Below the pieces are notes generated by a model that saw only the letters and a program-made list of their open reading frames with translations, searched no databases and was not told the origin of the DNA. The position numbers and the translations under genes were made by a program. A stretch of 64,000 nucleotides of DNA from Macrotrachela quadricornifera (Eukaryota; Rotifera; Eurotatoria; Philodinida; Philodinidae), in assembly GCA_022393335.1 (NCBI GenBank), contig JAJEKB010020062.1:296009-360008 (forward strand), given 5' to 3'. Positions 10,389-21,555 of the stretch are shown one piece after another (the first letter of the stretch is position 1; every line of letters starts with the position of its first letter).

Positions 10389-10827
10389 GAAAGAATACTC
10401 GAAAATCGATGGTGATATGCGGTATATATAAATTTTTTTCTCTAGAAATCATAAATATGTATTCTGTTTTAGAAGTTCATCAATGACTGTTGATATTTTA
10501 GAAGAAATTATTGATGATAATCATCTTATTGTTTCCACATCCATAGGTTTTGAACATTAATTATATTATTATCATATCATTTGTTGATAAAGATCAACTT
10601 GAATCAGGATGAACAGGTTTATGAAATCATAAGGTAAATTATTGATTTATTTTAAAACAGCTTTATCTTTTAGATTCCTGCTATAATTGGAGACCTGTCA
10701 TATATCCAGATAATCGGGGATGCTGGATATGTGACACTGTTGTATAAATTATTTCGAGTTGTAGAACAATATGTTCCTCTGATATTGTTTTTTATAAATG
10801 AAATTAATACTATTGAAACAAGATAGC

Positions 10828-11071
10828 ACATTCTTGACACTTTTTTTTTTCATTATGAAATTTAAATTTTGTTTTTATTTCTTTTCATTTAGTTATGTAT
10901 ATAGACAAAATCGATATGATGAACATTTTATACTAGTCTGAACTAGTTTATCGCTTGAACTTCGCTCAGATATATGTCAAGGTAATATGTAAAAAGTTTG
11001 CTTAGGATAATAAGCAAACTTCCAATTACGCGAGCCTCACCTGATTCTGAAACGTTCCGCCGCCCCTGGCA
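10828..11071. other. Unassigned stretch after Rpt2 pseudogene
   Basis: AT-rich, with a small less AT-rich patch just before the second dispersed repeat (about 11025-11070). No gene seen. Confidence 0.35.
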
Positions 11072-11545
11072 CTAGATGAGGTCACTATGAAACTGTATGT
11101 GTGATCACAGTTATTTGATTAAAAATTAAATGCTATTTAACATTATAATACAGATTTAAAATTATCGAAACACGTATTTGTCAAATAAATTTTGATTAGT
11201 CATATAAAATGTGAGATATATTAATAAAATATCAATGATTTTTTTATAGAAAAATTATGTTTGACATAAATATTCTTGAGTGTTTTGAAAACAAATATGG
11301 ATCACTTACTTGACATAATTGGTTGAAGAACAGTCAAAAATAGAATATTTATGAAATATATCAGGTCTTTTCGAATTGAATTAGTTCACATATAATTATC
11401 TGAATAATGATTTTGTTGTGTTTCGTATAGTAAGTGTTCATTCACTGTTATCTTTTGCATACATACATCCATATAAACAACTCGACAAAGCGTACGAAAT
11501 TAAGATTTTTTTCTAGATTATTTCCTGACTATTTACTAGCCGAAA
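11072..11545. repeat. Dispersed repeat, copy 2 (~474 bp)
   Basis: Direct-orientation partner of 5227-5699 with only scattered substitutions and single-base indels. The two copies bracket the broken cold-shock-like gene and the Rpt2 pseudogene with its LTR element. Confidence 0.75.
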
Positions 11546-12062
11546 ACATGTCGTTCTTTATTGTAAATTGAGAGAGAATTATCCTGAAGTAATCTGATGG
11601 AGATCCGACCAATTCAAGTCTGGTCACATGTCGAAATTTGACCTGCTTGTGCAACAGTATTTAGTTGAGTATTTGATTATTCTCGTTCAAATATTCATAT
11701 CCTAGACGCTTTTCAGCAGGGTACCCACTCGAGTATCTTGTACGTGCCTAAAAATACTTTAAGGTACTGCCGTACTTTCAAGTTCCTCGTACATACTAGT
11801 AGCAAGAGACTTTTCAGGTACTCTTAGCTCAATACATTGACTATGATTGAGATGCTTCTAAAACAAAACATATATCTGTAATCTAATTGTTTTTAATTCA
11901 TTATTATTCTATGATAAAGAATGAATTTGTAATAGTTATTTCATAAAAATTCTGTTATAATATGTTAAGTACAGTGCTTATATAATGTTAATCATTATAG
12001 TTGGAATATTAAATATACTAATCTGTACTAAATATAATTGATAACTAAAAGATTTAATTAAT
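11546..12062. other. Intergenic, 3' of F-box gene
   Basis: AT-rich with no recognisable gene, element end or repeat. Confidence 0.35.
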
Positions 12063-13037
12063 TTAATTTGTTTTTGAATTGCAAATAATTTGTTTACGAT
12101 TATCATATTGTTCTATTTTCAATTGAGAAAACAATGGACATATATCTTTAAGAATATTAACATCTGGTAAATGTGAAGAATAATATTCTTTAATATAAAA
12201 AGAAAATTGTTTTAATTTAGGAGTTTTTATTCGAAGTAAATGAGCTAAGTGTTGACAATCACAATAATATTGACAATATAATTCAAAATAACGAAGTTCA
12301 GGTGTTACCGTTAATATTGATTCAATAAAATCCAATGATGTTCTTCCTTCTAATTTAATCTTTAAATATTGTAAATTATTATGAGGTATAATCATATTTG
12401 ACTTATCTTTAATACAAATATTTGTTGAAATAATTCCAAAATTACTTTTAAAATAAACTAAATTTGGTAAAAATATTTTAATTTGATCAAAAAATATAGT
12501 TATAGAACAAAAATTTAAATGTAATGAACGAATTGTTAAACATATTTGTAATTGTATATGTGTAGAAAAAAAATAAGGTAAATGACAAGTTAATAAATTA
12601 ACAAATGATTCTAAACCAAATAGAAGAAAAACCGGATTACGATGAATTTGTAATTCATTTATTGTTAAATGAGTTAAATAAGGCATATTTTTTGGTGTTA
12701 TTTGATCATATTGATTATATGTAACAACACCTAAATGAAGTGAACGAATATTTGAAAAATGATTTATATCAAATGTATCAGGTATATCACAAATTTGTTC
12801 TATACGTATATAAAGAAATTGTGAAGCATAATAACGAAAACAAGATTTATATATTTTATAATGATTTTGTTCTGTTAAATGAGCATGCATTGGTATTGAA
12901 CAAAGTATAGATGTAAAACGTTTATTAAGTTTTGACCAAGCACGATGTAAATCACGTACATTTATATATTGAAATATTTCCATAAAAATTTCATTTGGAA
13001 AATTTTCAATTATTAATATATTTAAAGATTTATTCAT
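12063..13037 (-). CDS. F-box/LRR-like protein
   Basis: Intronless 324-codon frame. Residues about 7-45 form an F-box (LIIENFPNEIFMEIFQYINV followed by a DLHRAW...LN helix), the segment that binds Skp1 in SCF ubiquitin ligases. The rest is leucine/isoleucine-rich with irregular LRR-like periods (RSLHLGVVTYNQ, HLTINELQIH), presumably the substrate-binding part. The ATG lies three bases after TTTTTTTAG on the minus strand, a likely trans-splice acceptor. The same architecture recurs at 16598 and 57769 and, truncated, at 15414; such families are large in bdelloids. Specific substrate unknown. Confidence 0.82.
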   Translation of the reverse strand: MNKSLNILIIENFPNEIFMEIFQYINVRDLHRAWSKLNKRFTSILCSIPMHAHLTEQNHYKIYKSCFRYYASQFLYIRIEQICDIPDTFDINHFSNIRSLHLGVVTYNQYDQITPKNMPYLTHLTINELQIHRNPVFLLFGLESFVNLLTCHLPYFFSTHIQLQICLTIRSLHLNFCSITIFFDQIKIFLPNLVYFKSNFGIISTNICIKDKSNMIIPHNNLQYLKIKLEGRTSLDFIESILTVTPELRYFELYCQYYCDCQHLAHLLRIKTPKLKQFSFYIKEYYSSHLPDVNILKDICPLFSQLKIEQYDNRKQIICNSKTN

Positions 13038-15413
13038 TATCTAAAAAAATATTTATGTCAAATACAAGTTTTATCATATTTTAGACAAAAAAAAACTAAT
13101 TATTCATAACTCAATTTAAAAAAATAATTCTATTAATTTTGAAAGATTAATCATTGATTGTTTGTTAATATTAACTAAATTAAAATGAAAAAAAAATGAT
13201 TAACATGATACATAAATTTAATCTATGAATAATAGATAATTATACAGAAGTAAAAGCGGTAGTTGGGCACGTGTTTAATAGAATCAGAATTCTCTTTTAC
13301 TTTCCACAAAATTTAATTCATAGATATGTGATTCAATCGTGCATAGTTTAGTGTAAGAATGAGAGGGATTAAGATGAAGATATACCTCATCAAATGTTTA
13401 AATAAATGATTTCGCCACTGAACGAGAACTTAATGTTGACATTCAATTTCTATATGAATTGAAATATCATGTGAAGTAGCAAAAAATGCGACAGATTGAA
13501 ATGTTAAAATAAGGAAAAGTTATATGGATTACGAGAAGTTTTTTAAACCATCTAATGCTTGTTCCTGCATGATGCTTCGTCTACAATTAGAAAAGTTTAT
13601 TAAATATCCGTATTTGCATTCATATTTGGTGTTTCTACCAGAGGCCGAAAACCAGTCGAATTTGACGTGATTGACTTAAGTCTTTGGAATATCTTAAAAT
13701 TCTTTTTGTACTTTTTAGTAAGAATGTTAGTATTAGCTTTTTGGCTCTATTAGAATAGTACATTGTTAATCTATCACAGTGAATTCATCAGACAATCAGT
13801 GTCGATGGCGAAATAATACTAAACCGAGAGCGTTGGATGGGCTGAAATAAATAGCGAAAAATAACTTTCATTGTATTCAAATGTCTGTCGAGTCGAGTCG
13901 GTTTTTTTTTACTCGTTTCGGTCTCTGATTCCCACTCCTAGAATAGATTGTTCGTTAGTGTTTTGAATCTCTATCATACAAAAGTATGATTTCTTTTCTT
14001 TTAAATGTATATATCGGAGAAATATGTGAAATAAAATTGTCATATCATAATGACAAAGTGAGAAAAGAGGTAAACAAAAAAGTAGTAATAAAGAATGAGA
14101 ATTTGACCGTGGATATTTGCGGTAGACTGACAAATTTTAGTCAGTTGGAACGACATGAAATCTCAATTTTGTATTTTTGAAGTATAGGTATATGACCTAC
14201 ATCTGTTATTCATCGTACGAATTAATATTTCACTGAATACGATCTATTATGATATCGAAAAGTTGAATCAAATAAAATTACTTAAATATTAAGATGGAAA
14301 CAATCTATCACTTGTACTAAGTAAGAAAGAAAAAAAAGGATATGAACATTGTATTTAACGAAATCATTATCTTGATGAATATAGTTATACAAATGTTTTA
14401 TTGAATAGTACTCTCAAGTTTAATATATCGACAGTTTACTTTTGAAGATACATAAATAAAATATTAAAATATAGTATTTAATGCTATTCAAGATAGGTTA
14501 TCAAGTATTATACGAAATATTTAAGAAGAATATATACGAAAGGAAATACATATGTAACAAAATATCTAAGTTATTTTTCAAATATTTGTACTGATATCTG
14601 TATCAGAACGTGCTTTTTACACTGTCTATAAATAACTTTCGATTAATTTACGTTGATGATTTTCGATAGAACTTGATAAATAAAATAAATTAGTCTATTT
14701 GATTAAATCAGAATTAAAATATCAAAAGATTTTTTTTCTTAAAATATTATTTAGACTAGCTAGAACTCGTGCATACTGCACGGCTGTTTTTCTCTAACGT
14801 ATAACATCAAACATATAATCTTTGGCCCCGCATAGACACGCACATACTCGGCATTATGTACATAGAAGCCCTACTGCTTCATACTCTTATATCGCCTATA
14901 TTTTTATAGTTCTTGTAGTCTTCAGCCTTATCCCCTTTATTTTCTAATCGTCTTATTGGCTTTATTTACTTTAGGGTCTATGAATACTTCTGTAGTATAG
15001 CTCTTGAGGACCTTTAACCTTTAATCTTTAACCCTCAGCGGACAGATACACAACTGTGCTTTATTATAGGGGGTATGATATAATTCTTATTCTATTAATT
15101 TTACCTGATAAAGTTGATTTATATTAATACCTATTTAACTATGAAAATCTCGTTGTTTTGGACAATATTTCAAATAAAATTTTATAATATAATATATATA
15201 ATAATTGAAATGAATACCAAGTTTTCTCTTGATAATATATGAATAAATATCTGTGATTTCATTTCATTTTTATTAATTGTTTAAATAATAAAAATAGAAA
15301 TTCTTTGAATGTTAAACAATAGTTAATAGATATAAGAAAAATATTTAAAGAATTGAATTGATCATCATTTCTATAAATATGTCAATTTTCAATAAATTAA
15401 ATATTATCTTTTT
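13038..15413. other. Intergenic, no confident gene
   Basis: About 2.4 kb of mostly AT-rich sequence. A less AT-rich block at about 14760-15070 (TGCACGGCTG, CCCCGCATAG, CCTCAGCGGAC) may be an old transposable-element fragment, but no terminal repeats or duplication could be fixed. Short open frames look random. Confidence 0.35.
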
Positions 15414-15955
15414 TTATAACCATAATTTAAACGATTGATCACTACATTCAACACGAAATATATCTGTAGATTTAATACGAATAAAATTTTGTTCAATAAT
15501 CCATTGTTGAATATTATTTTCTGTAATATCATTTGGAATTTTTCCATAAATATGAAATATAATAAGTTGTTTAAATTCATTTATAATTGTTTTTATTATA
15601 TTTAGTTGAATAAATTCTTCTGATGTTTCATAATCTATTGTTAAATTTCTAACATAAGTAAATATTCTTGCTATACAATGTATTTGTTCAATAGTTAATT
15701 TTAAATTATTATTTTCAGGAATACGAATACAAAGATCAAGTATATGTCGATGTAGAAGAACATATATAATAAGTGGTTGATTTTCATCTTCAAGTAATGT
15801 AATTAAACAATTTAAATCAATTACTAATACAGATAGATTAAATGCAGCAATAAATAAATCTTTTAAATTATGTAAATCACATGGAATACCTTCAATTATT
15901 AACATATCAAGATGATTCAAATATGGAAGTGTTACTATTTGTTTATTTGTATTAT
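15414..15955 (-). pseudogene. 5'-truncated F-box-family gene (C-terminal exon only)
   Basis: An open exon beginning right after a CTCTTTAG acceptor at 15956-15957 and ending with TAA at 15414. It encodes about 180 residues (YLNHLDMLIIEG, LLHRHILDLCIRIPENNN, FTYVRNLTIDYET, ending FKLWL) that match the C-terminal style of the neighbouring F-box/LRR-like proteins. No F-box exon is found in the ~600 bp upstream before the next gene. It is therefore either a truncated paralog or a gene whose first exon has been lost. Confidence 0.6.
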
Positions 15956-16597
15956 CTAAAGAGACAATAAAGAAAAAAAATAGTTTTATTTATTAAAATT
16001 TTTTATTGAATATCGATTATTTTCCAGTAATATCGATGAATTTAAAAGTGTTGTATACCATAGAATAATCGTAGTTTAAAACTAGAGGATGTCTAGAAAG
16101 TAACTACTTAATTTTAAATTGTTGATCATTTTTCAATAGAATACCAATTTTTTATTATTCTGATGGCTATCTATTGACATTTTGTTTACATTTTCTAGTT
16201 TTCATTTTGAAAAGGAGAGTGTAAGAGAATTTTCTATTGTTGGTTTGATCTTAATCGAAAAAAAAAGGAACTCATTCCAAGGGAGGAAAACGTGATACTT
16301 CCTCGTACTTAAAATTTTTTGAAGTAGATGAAATCTCGCTTTTTTCCCCCCTTAAGAAAAAGACAGATCATGACTTTTGAAATCAAAAAGAAACTAGATT
16401 TAACGAGTACGAGTTGTTTTCGGATTTTTTATATTCTAGAATTTTGTTTTTGACTTATGAAACAATGCCAAAAATGACGATTGTCCACTTTCAAGAAAAA
16501 TAGCTCGAAGTATCCAAAATAAGAAGGTTTTACTATAATTTTTCGCTATATAATAAATATAATTAAACTATTTAAAATGTACTGAATTTATTTTTTG
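15956..16597. other. Intergenic between F-box copies
   Basis: AT-rich. A GGATGTCTAGAAAGTAAC word near 16088 recalls mariner-type termini, but no partner end was found. Nothing else recognised. Confidence 0.3.
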
Positions 16598-17842
16598 TTA
16601 TATATTAATTTTCCATATACCTGAATATATCGATTGTAAATTTGATGTTAAAAGAGTTAATTCGCGTATATGACGACATTGTTTTATAATAGGAAATACA
16701 TCGGAAATATTCGTCATAGAATATATTTGAATTTGTTTAATTTTCGAATAGATTTGATTAATATTTTTAATAGGCATATTTTTCGCTAAACCAGATCTAA
16801 TTGTTAAACGAGAAGATGAATATGGTAATGTATGAAGAAATATTCTTTTATCACTATCATTAATTGAATATATAATTGGAATATTTTGCCATAAATCTTG
16901 AATATTATCTATAGTAAATAATTCATTATAATCATATGGATAATAACAAACAGAATAATTAAATTGTTTTAATTGAGAAGAAAAACTTGATAAAATTTTT
17001 TTACCATTAATTAAATTAAAATCTCGTGTTGATATTATTAAAGAAAATTGTTCTATTGAAGGAGCAATTGTAAGTAATGATATAATATCATCAAAATTTG
17101 AATAATAATGAATAGACCATACAGAGAATTTTTTAAGTAATGGAAGAGTTTTTTCAAATGATACTTTACTTAATGATGAATTTCTAAATGATACATCAAG
17201 TTGATAAATATTTGGAATATAATTAATAAGTAATGATAAATCCATTAATGTACTAAGTTGTATTGTTAAATAAAGTATATTATAAGATATAATATTATTT
17301 CTTGAATAATTTGTTAAATCAAATGAATCACAATCATAATCAAATATAATATTTGTTAAAAAATTATTTTTAATATTAAATATATTTTCAATAAAATTTC
17401 CATCAGAAATTTTTACTGAACATGATAATTCTTGTATAATAAGTTTTTCTAAATATTTTATATATTCAATATTATTTATAATAAATAATAATAAATTATC
17501 ACTTGTCCAACTTGTTAATGTTAAAATTTTTAAATTAGGAAATATATTTGAAAAATTTTCTTTATATGATAATGGAAATGATAATTGATGTAATGGATGA
17601 AGTGTTAATGATATTATATTTAAACTTATTCGAGGTAATATATAATTATATATATAAAGTAATTGTTTATATGTTGCTCGACGAAAACGTATATGTTTAC
17701 AATAAAATGTTATTGTTTGATTTAAACGAGTATTTAAATCAAAAAATGAATAAAGTACATGACTACAATGAAGATAACGACAAATTTCTAAAATAATTTC
17801 ATCGGGTAAAATTTCAAAATTTGTTTTATAATTAAAATACAT
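16598..17842 (-). CDS. F-box/LRR-like protein
   Basis: Intronless 414-codon frame. The F-box is at residues about 9-45 (FEILPDEIILEICRYLHCSHVLYSF split by a typical LN-R loop), the likely Skp1-binding segment of an SCF ligase subunit. The remainder consists of leucine-rich, LRR-like strands and helices (NLKILTLTSW, IIQELSCSVKI, HIRELTLLTSNLQSI). The minus-strand ATG directly follows AATTTTAG, so the start coincides with a likely spliced-leader acceptor. Paralog of the genes at 12063 and 57769, with low sequence similarity outside the F-box. Confidence 0.85.
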   Translation of the reverse strand: MYFNYKTNFEILPDEIILEICRYLHCSHVLYSFFDLNTRLNQTITFYCKHIRFRRATYKQLLYIYNYILPRISLNIISLTLHPLHQLSFPLSYKENFSNIFPNLKILTLTSWTSDNLLLFIINNIEYIKYLEKLIIQELSCSVKISDGNFIENIFNIKNNFLTNIIFDYDCDSFDLTNYSRNNIISYNILYLTIQLSTLMDLSLLINYIPNIYQLDVSFRNSSLSKVSFEKTLPLLKKFSVWSIHYYSNFDDIISLLTIAPSIEQFSLIISTRDFNLINGKKILSSFSSQLKQFNYSVCYYPYDYNELFTIDNIQDLWQNIPIIYSINDSDKRIFLHTLPYSSSRLTIRSGLAKNMPIKNINQIYSKIKQIQIYSMTNISDVFPIIKQCRHIRELTLLTSNLQSIYSGIWKINI

Positions 17843-19800
17843 CTAAAATTAAGATTCTATTCGATTCTTGAACAAAAAATGATCTTTTTAATTAAATTCA
17901 ATCGATAAATAATTAGGAAGAAAATGAGAAACGAAATATTTGAAAATGACTCATTCTTTTTATGTATAATTTAGGAATGGACAAATTTTGAACAATCAAA
18001 TCTAATATTTTTTATAAATAATTTAAATAAATTTATTGTAAAATTAAAATTTATTTTTTTGTATAAAAAAAGAATTTTTCAATAAAAACCTTCATAAGAT
18101 TATTTAAATCAATAAATAATATCCAATAGAATATATTCATTAATCAAAATAAAAAACAAAACAACATACTTTTTGTAATGAATTTTACTATTTATAGATC
18201 AGCATCTCATTCTAATTTTTTTCTGTTTAAATTCCTACATAATATTCAATAAATCTAGTTTTAATTAAATCGACCACATGATGAAACAGCTCCTCTTATG
18301 ATTAGTATGAAAGATTATTTTCTTGAATATATATATTTTTTATATAAATTTATTTAGATTCAAATATTCTGTCGGACGATGGTTTATTGAAAATCTGGAC
18401 AATTCATAATAAATTCCTGTCTTTATCGATAGATTACGAATAAAAGAAAGTAATTATTTATATAATTAGTATTAGAAAAAAAGAAGACAGTCTTTTTTTT
18501 TTTATTTTAGCACAAATCTTCTATTTAAAATATACCTATGTAAAATTGATCAGCATCTTAAACAAATTGATACTCTATTGTCTTTAAATATTATAGATTT
18601 TTTTTTTGTAGTGTTCTTTTTTCTTGAGGTTCTTTTTTCCAACGTATAGCATTATTTGTTCTTTTTTTGTTTTTCGATTCCGTTATTCGAACTTTGTTTT
18701 CTGTTGGAATTATCTACTTATATTTCTTTATGATTGTTTCTCTACATTGAAACATATATTTTAATCAAAAAGAATTTAAACCCTTAAAAATGAGCTAAAT
18801 TATTACTAGTGCTCAGCTATTTTTATTAATGTTCTTAGGTAAAAAAAAAGTATTTTTCTTTTTGTATTTTGATGATTTGATAATATTTTAATCGAAATGT
18901 GTAATATCATCATAAACTAGGCTTAACTTCTTTTTTCATTTAGTATCATTTACCAACATTAATATATTCTTTTTTTTTCATATTTGTTTTAATGATGCAG
19001 TATATTGTTGCACCGATACACCCACATGATAGCATGTGTTGCTCCCATGATTTTGCTTCTTTTTTTTTTTTCGTTTCTAGATAAAATTATATATAATAAG
19101 TAAATATGTGATAATGTTAATAACACTAAATATATATGATAATCTACATCAGTATGATACCATGGCATTTTCGTATATAAATTTCATCATTTTACTTCCT
19201 TTCTATTTTTGTTAAAATTTTGTTAATAGTTCATATGAGTAATAATTATATGACGCCTTCCTATTATGATATTATTCGACTTTGAGCTTACCCCTTTTCA
19301 ATAGAGAGGAAAGTTGCCTATTACTAATCATTTTGCGTCTTGTCCCTTTTAACCCCACCCTTTTTTTTTTCTTTCCTATATTGTGTATACGATTTGCCTA
19401 TTGGTCGATTATTATTGGATCTATTTTCTACATATCAACACTAACTACCATAACTTGGCAACAAAAATGGGGAAGACGGGGGGTGTGTCACGGAGAGAAA
19501 AGAAAAAGAAAAAGAAAAAATAGGAAAAAAACACGTCAGCATTACACCAAAGTCGACGAAAAATAATCGTAAACAACGGAACGCAAAAGACGGAGAATAA
19601 TGGAGAAATTACTTGTTTGCAGTATGACGCTGTTCTGATCGCCATAATTTCGCGAATGTGTCTAGAGAGAAAGAGAAAAGGAGAGAAAGAGAATACGTAG
19701 ATATATATATAAAGACTGTTCTTTCATTTGTAACAACAATTTATATCAAATAACGTTTTTCCTAGGATTACTTTTATTTAAATAAAAAGTACATAAATAG
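17843..19800. other. Long intergenic region upstream of a divergent gene pair
   Basis: About 2 kb separating the minus-strand F-box gene from the plus-strand gene at 19801. AT-rich with homopolymer runs. GC rises around 19300-19680 and an AGAGAGAAAGAGAAAAGGAGAG purine run at about 19659-19690 precedes the downstream gene, possibly its promoter/5'UTR. No coding evidence in the open frames of this part. Confidence 0.35.
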
Positions 19801-20673
19801 ATGGCTTCAAAAACATCCAATCGATCACATCCATTGAATTTTAATTTGACTCCTTCTCCAGACACAATGTTTCTTTTTCCAGTCAGTCCCGGTGAACCTG
19901 GAAAATTTGACTTCTATCGGTAAAAAAAAATCACCAATGAATTTATATTTTATTTATATTTTTATTTTTTCTAGAGTACATCTCGCTAATCATGCTAGTT
20001 ATCCAGATTCAATGTTTTCTGATAATTCTAATGGTAAGAAAAAAAAAATTATTTAAAAATTTTATATAAATAAGAAAAGAAAGAAAAAAGGAAGAGATAA
20101 TGAATAATCTTGACGTCATTATTTAACAAATAAATTGATGATGTACTTCATTCTCTTTTCTTTTCTAAACATTCCATTGAATCATTTTTTATTATTGCAT
20201 GCCATGGAGTTTATTATCTCTTTCTTATGCTTTTGTTCTTTTCTTTTCTTCATTGATAATCTTCCTATTATTCAGTAAAAACATGTTTCATAATAAATAA
20301 TTCAAATTTTTACTTTTTAGCACCCATTCTTACAACATCAACATCAACATCAACAACAAGACGATGGACACCATTTGCTGATGTTCCTCCATCTGAACAA
20401 TCAAAATCATCGATATTCATGAATTCAACATCATCAAATTCAATACCTACATCAAAATCACAAACAATATCTTCAAATAATTCAAATTTAACATTAAATA
20501 CAACGAATTCACAAATTCAATCAACTGGGTCATTTTCATCATTAACTGATGTTGTTAAAAATGCAATGCATATAGGTCATTTAAGTACATCTTCAAATCA
20601 AATACGACGACCATCAAGTGGAACAACATTATCTACAAAAGACCTTAATCATTTATCACCTCAATCAATGTAA
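19801..20673 (+). CDS. Small Ser/Thr/Asn-rich protein, three exons
   Basis: Exons 19801-19919, 19975-20033 and 20321-20673 join in frame through GT/AG introns to give about 176 aa. The N-terminal ~55 residues look conserved and ordered (HPLNFNLTPSPDTMFLFPVS, then PGEPGKFDFYRVHLANHASY). The rest is low-complexity Ser/Thr/Asn, containing TRRWTPFADVPPSEQ and ending in SLTDVVKNAMHIGHL. No signal peptide or membrane segment. I do not recognise the family; the N-terminal block is the part to search with. It has its own promoter-like upstream region and lies head-to-tail with the Cep70 gene. Confidence 0.7.
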
Positions 20674-21333
20674 TATTGAATAGTTGAAAAAAACACAAAA
20701 ATATAGCGAACAGTTACTTTTTCTTTTTTTATTTATATGTCAGATATATTTAAAGTTCGCTTTTTTTTTGGTCTTTTTCTAAGTGTTTGATTTGTCGTCG
20801 TCATCATCATCCTTCATATGCTTTCAGTATATATATATTTATTATTTTCGTGTCGTATGGTATTCTATTCTATCCTTTAATAATGTGACACTGCTTTTAT
20901 TTGTCTATCCCTTCTTTTTTTTTCTTTTTTTCTTAAATAACAGTATACAAGGAAATCTATATCGTAGCAAAAAATATACAATTTTCTAGACTATTTTTTT
21001 AAAATAATTGTATTTTAGAAATCTTGAATTTTCTTATTTGTGAAAATATGATTTAAATAATACAGTTTATCAAGTTTAACATATTTTTCATCTAAAAATA
21101 GTTGTTATGCATCATATATGGACATAATTCATTAAAAACAAATACGACCTTTTTTTCTTTCGAGGAATTAAATATTCGTCAAAAGTCATAAGATCTTTCG
21201 TCGAAAATAGTATCAACTGCTATCTATTATTTTGCATTTCATATCTATGAGCTGCGTAAGGATAAATAATAAATGATACTATTTTAGTATTTTTCGACGA
21301 AAAACCTTTTGACATTCTACAAATAGTCTATAT
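20674..21333. other. 3' flank of the small Ser-rich gene
   Basis: AT-rich with T-runs and AATAAA-like words. A CGTCGTCATCATCATCC simple repeat lies near 20797. No gene. Confidence 0.35.
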
Positions 21334-21547
21334 CAGGGCGTTGCGTGGGATAGAATGGAACAAAAATTTTTTTGTCCCATCCCATCCCATGAATTTCCAT
21401 ACTAGTCAAATATAGTTTAAGAGTATATTGCTTGCATAGTTGTTTGGTTCTACCAACGACGTGAAACTTTTCGAGTTTATTTAGTTTTGCTATAAATTAT
21501 CGACCCATGAAATAGAATGGGATTATTTCATCCTACGCGGACTTCTG
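21334..21547. mobile_element. hAT-type MITE with 8 bp target duplication
   Basis: 214 bp element. The left end is CAGGGCGTTGCGTGGGAT. The right end, reverse-complemented, is CAGAAGTCCGCGTAGGAT, which gives imperfect terminal inverted repeats. It is flanked on both sides by GTCTATAT (21326-21333 and 21548-21555), an exact 8 bp duplication as made by hAT transposases. The subterminal ATGGGA/TCCCAT words repeat. No coding capacity. Confidence 0.82.
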
Positions 21548-21555
21548 GTCTATAT

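Larger units (their letters stand above)
8255..10827 (+). pseudogene. PSMC1: Rpt2/PSMC1 26S proteasome ATPase pseudogene, split by LTR element
   Basis: Broken exons follow the order of the proteasome regulatory ATPase Rpt2. Exon 1 (8255-8311) gives QKQDDKTGDKE. After a GTAAG...TAG intron, exon 2 (8358-8576) gives a KRTKGSEATNKLP segment and, after a frameshift, YIKDYLLLEEKFIKNQERLKP. The next exon (EYSKIDGDMR) starts at the LTR insertion and resumes at 10393. Then come TVDILEEIIDDNHLIVSTS and SFVDKDQLESG (10480-10615), and finally IQIIGDAG...LFRVVEQYVPLILFFINEINTIET (10690-10827). Several in-frame stops and frameshifts are present. The stretch that would hold the Walker A motif is deleted. 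Introns are retained, so it arose by DNA duplication, not by retroposition of mRNA. The expected C-terminal third is absent. Confidence 0.85.

Noticed and set aside
14760..15070. Possible telomere-like CCTTTAACCTTTAATCTTTAACCC stretch (only partly repeated)
   Set aside because: Only about three degenerate units, not a tandem telomeric array; more likely part of an old repeat.
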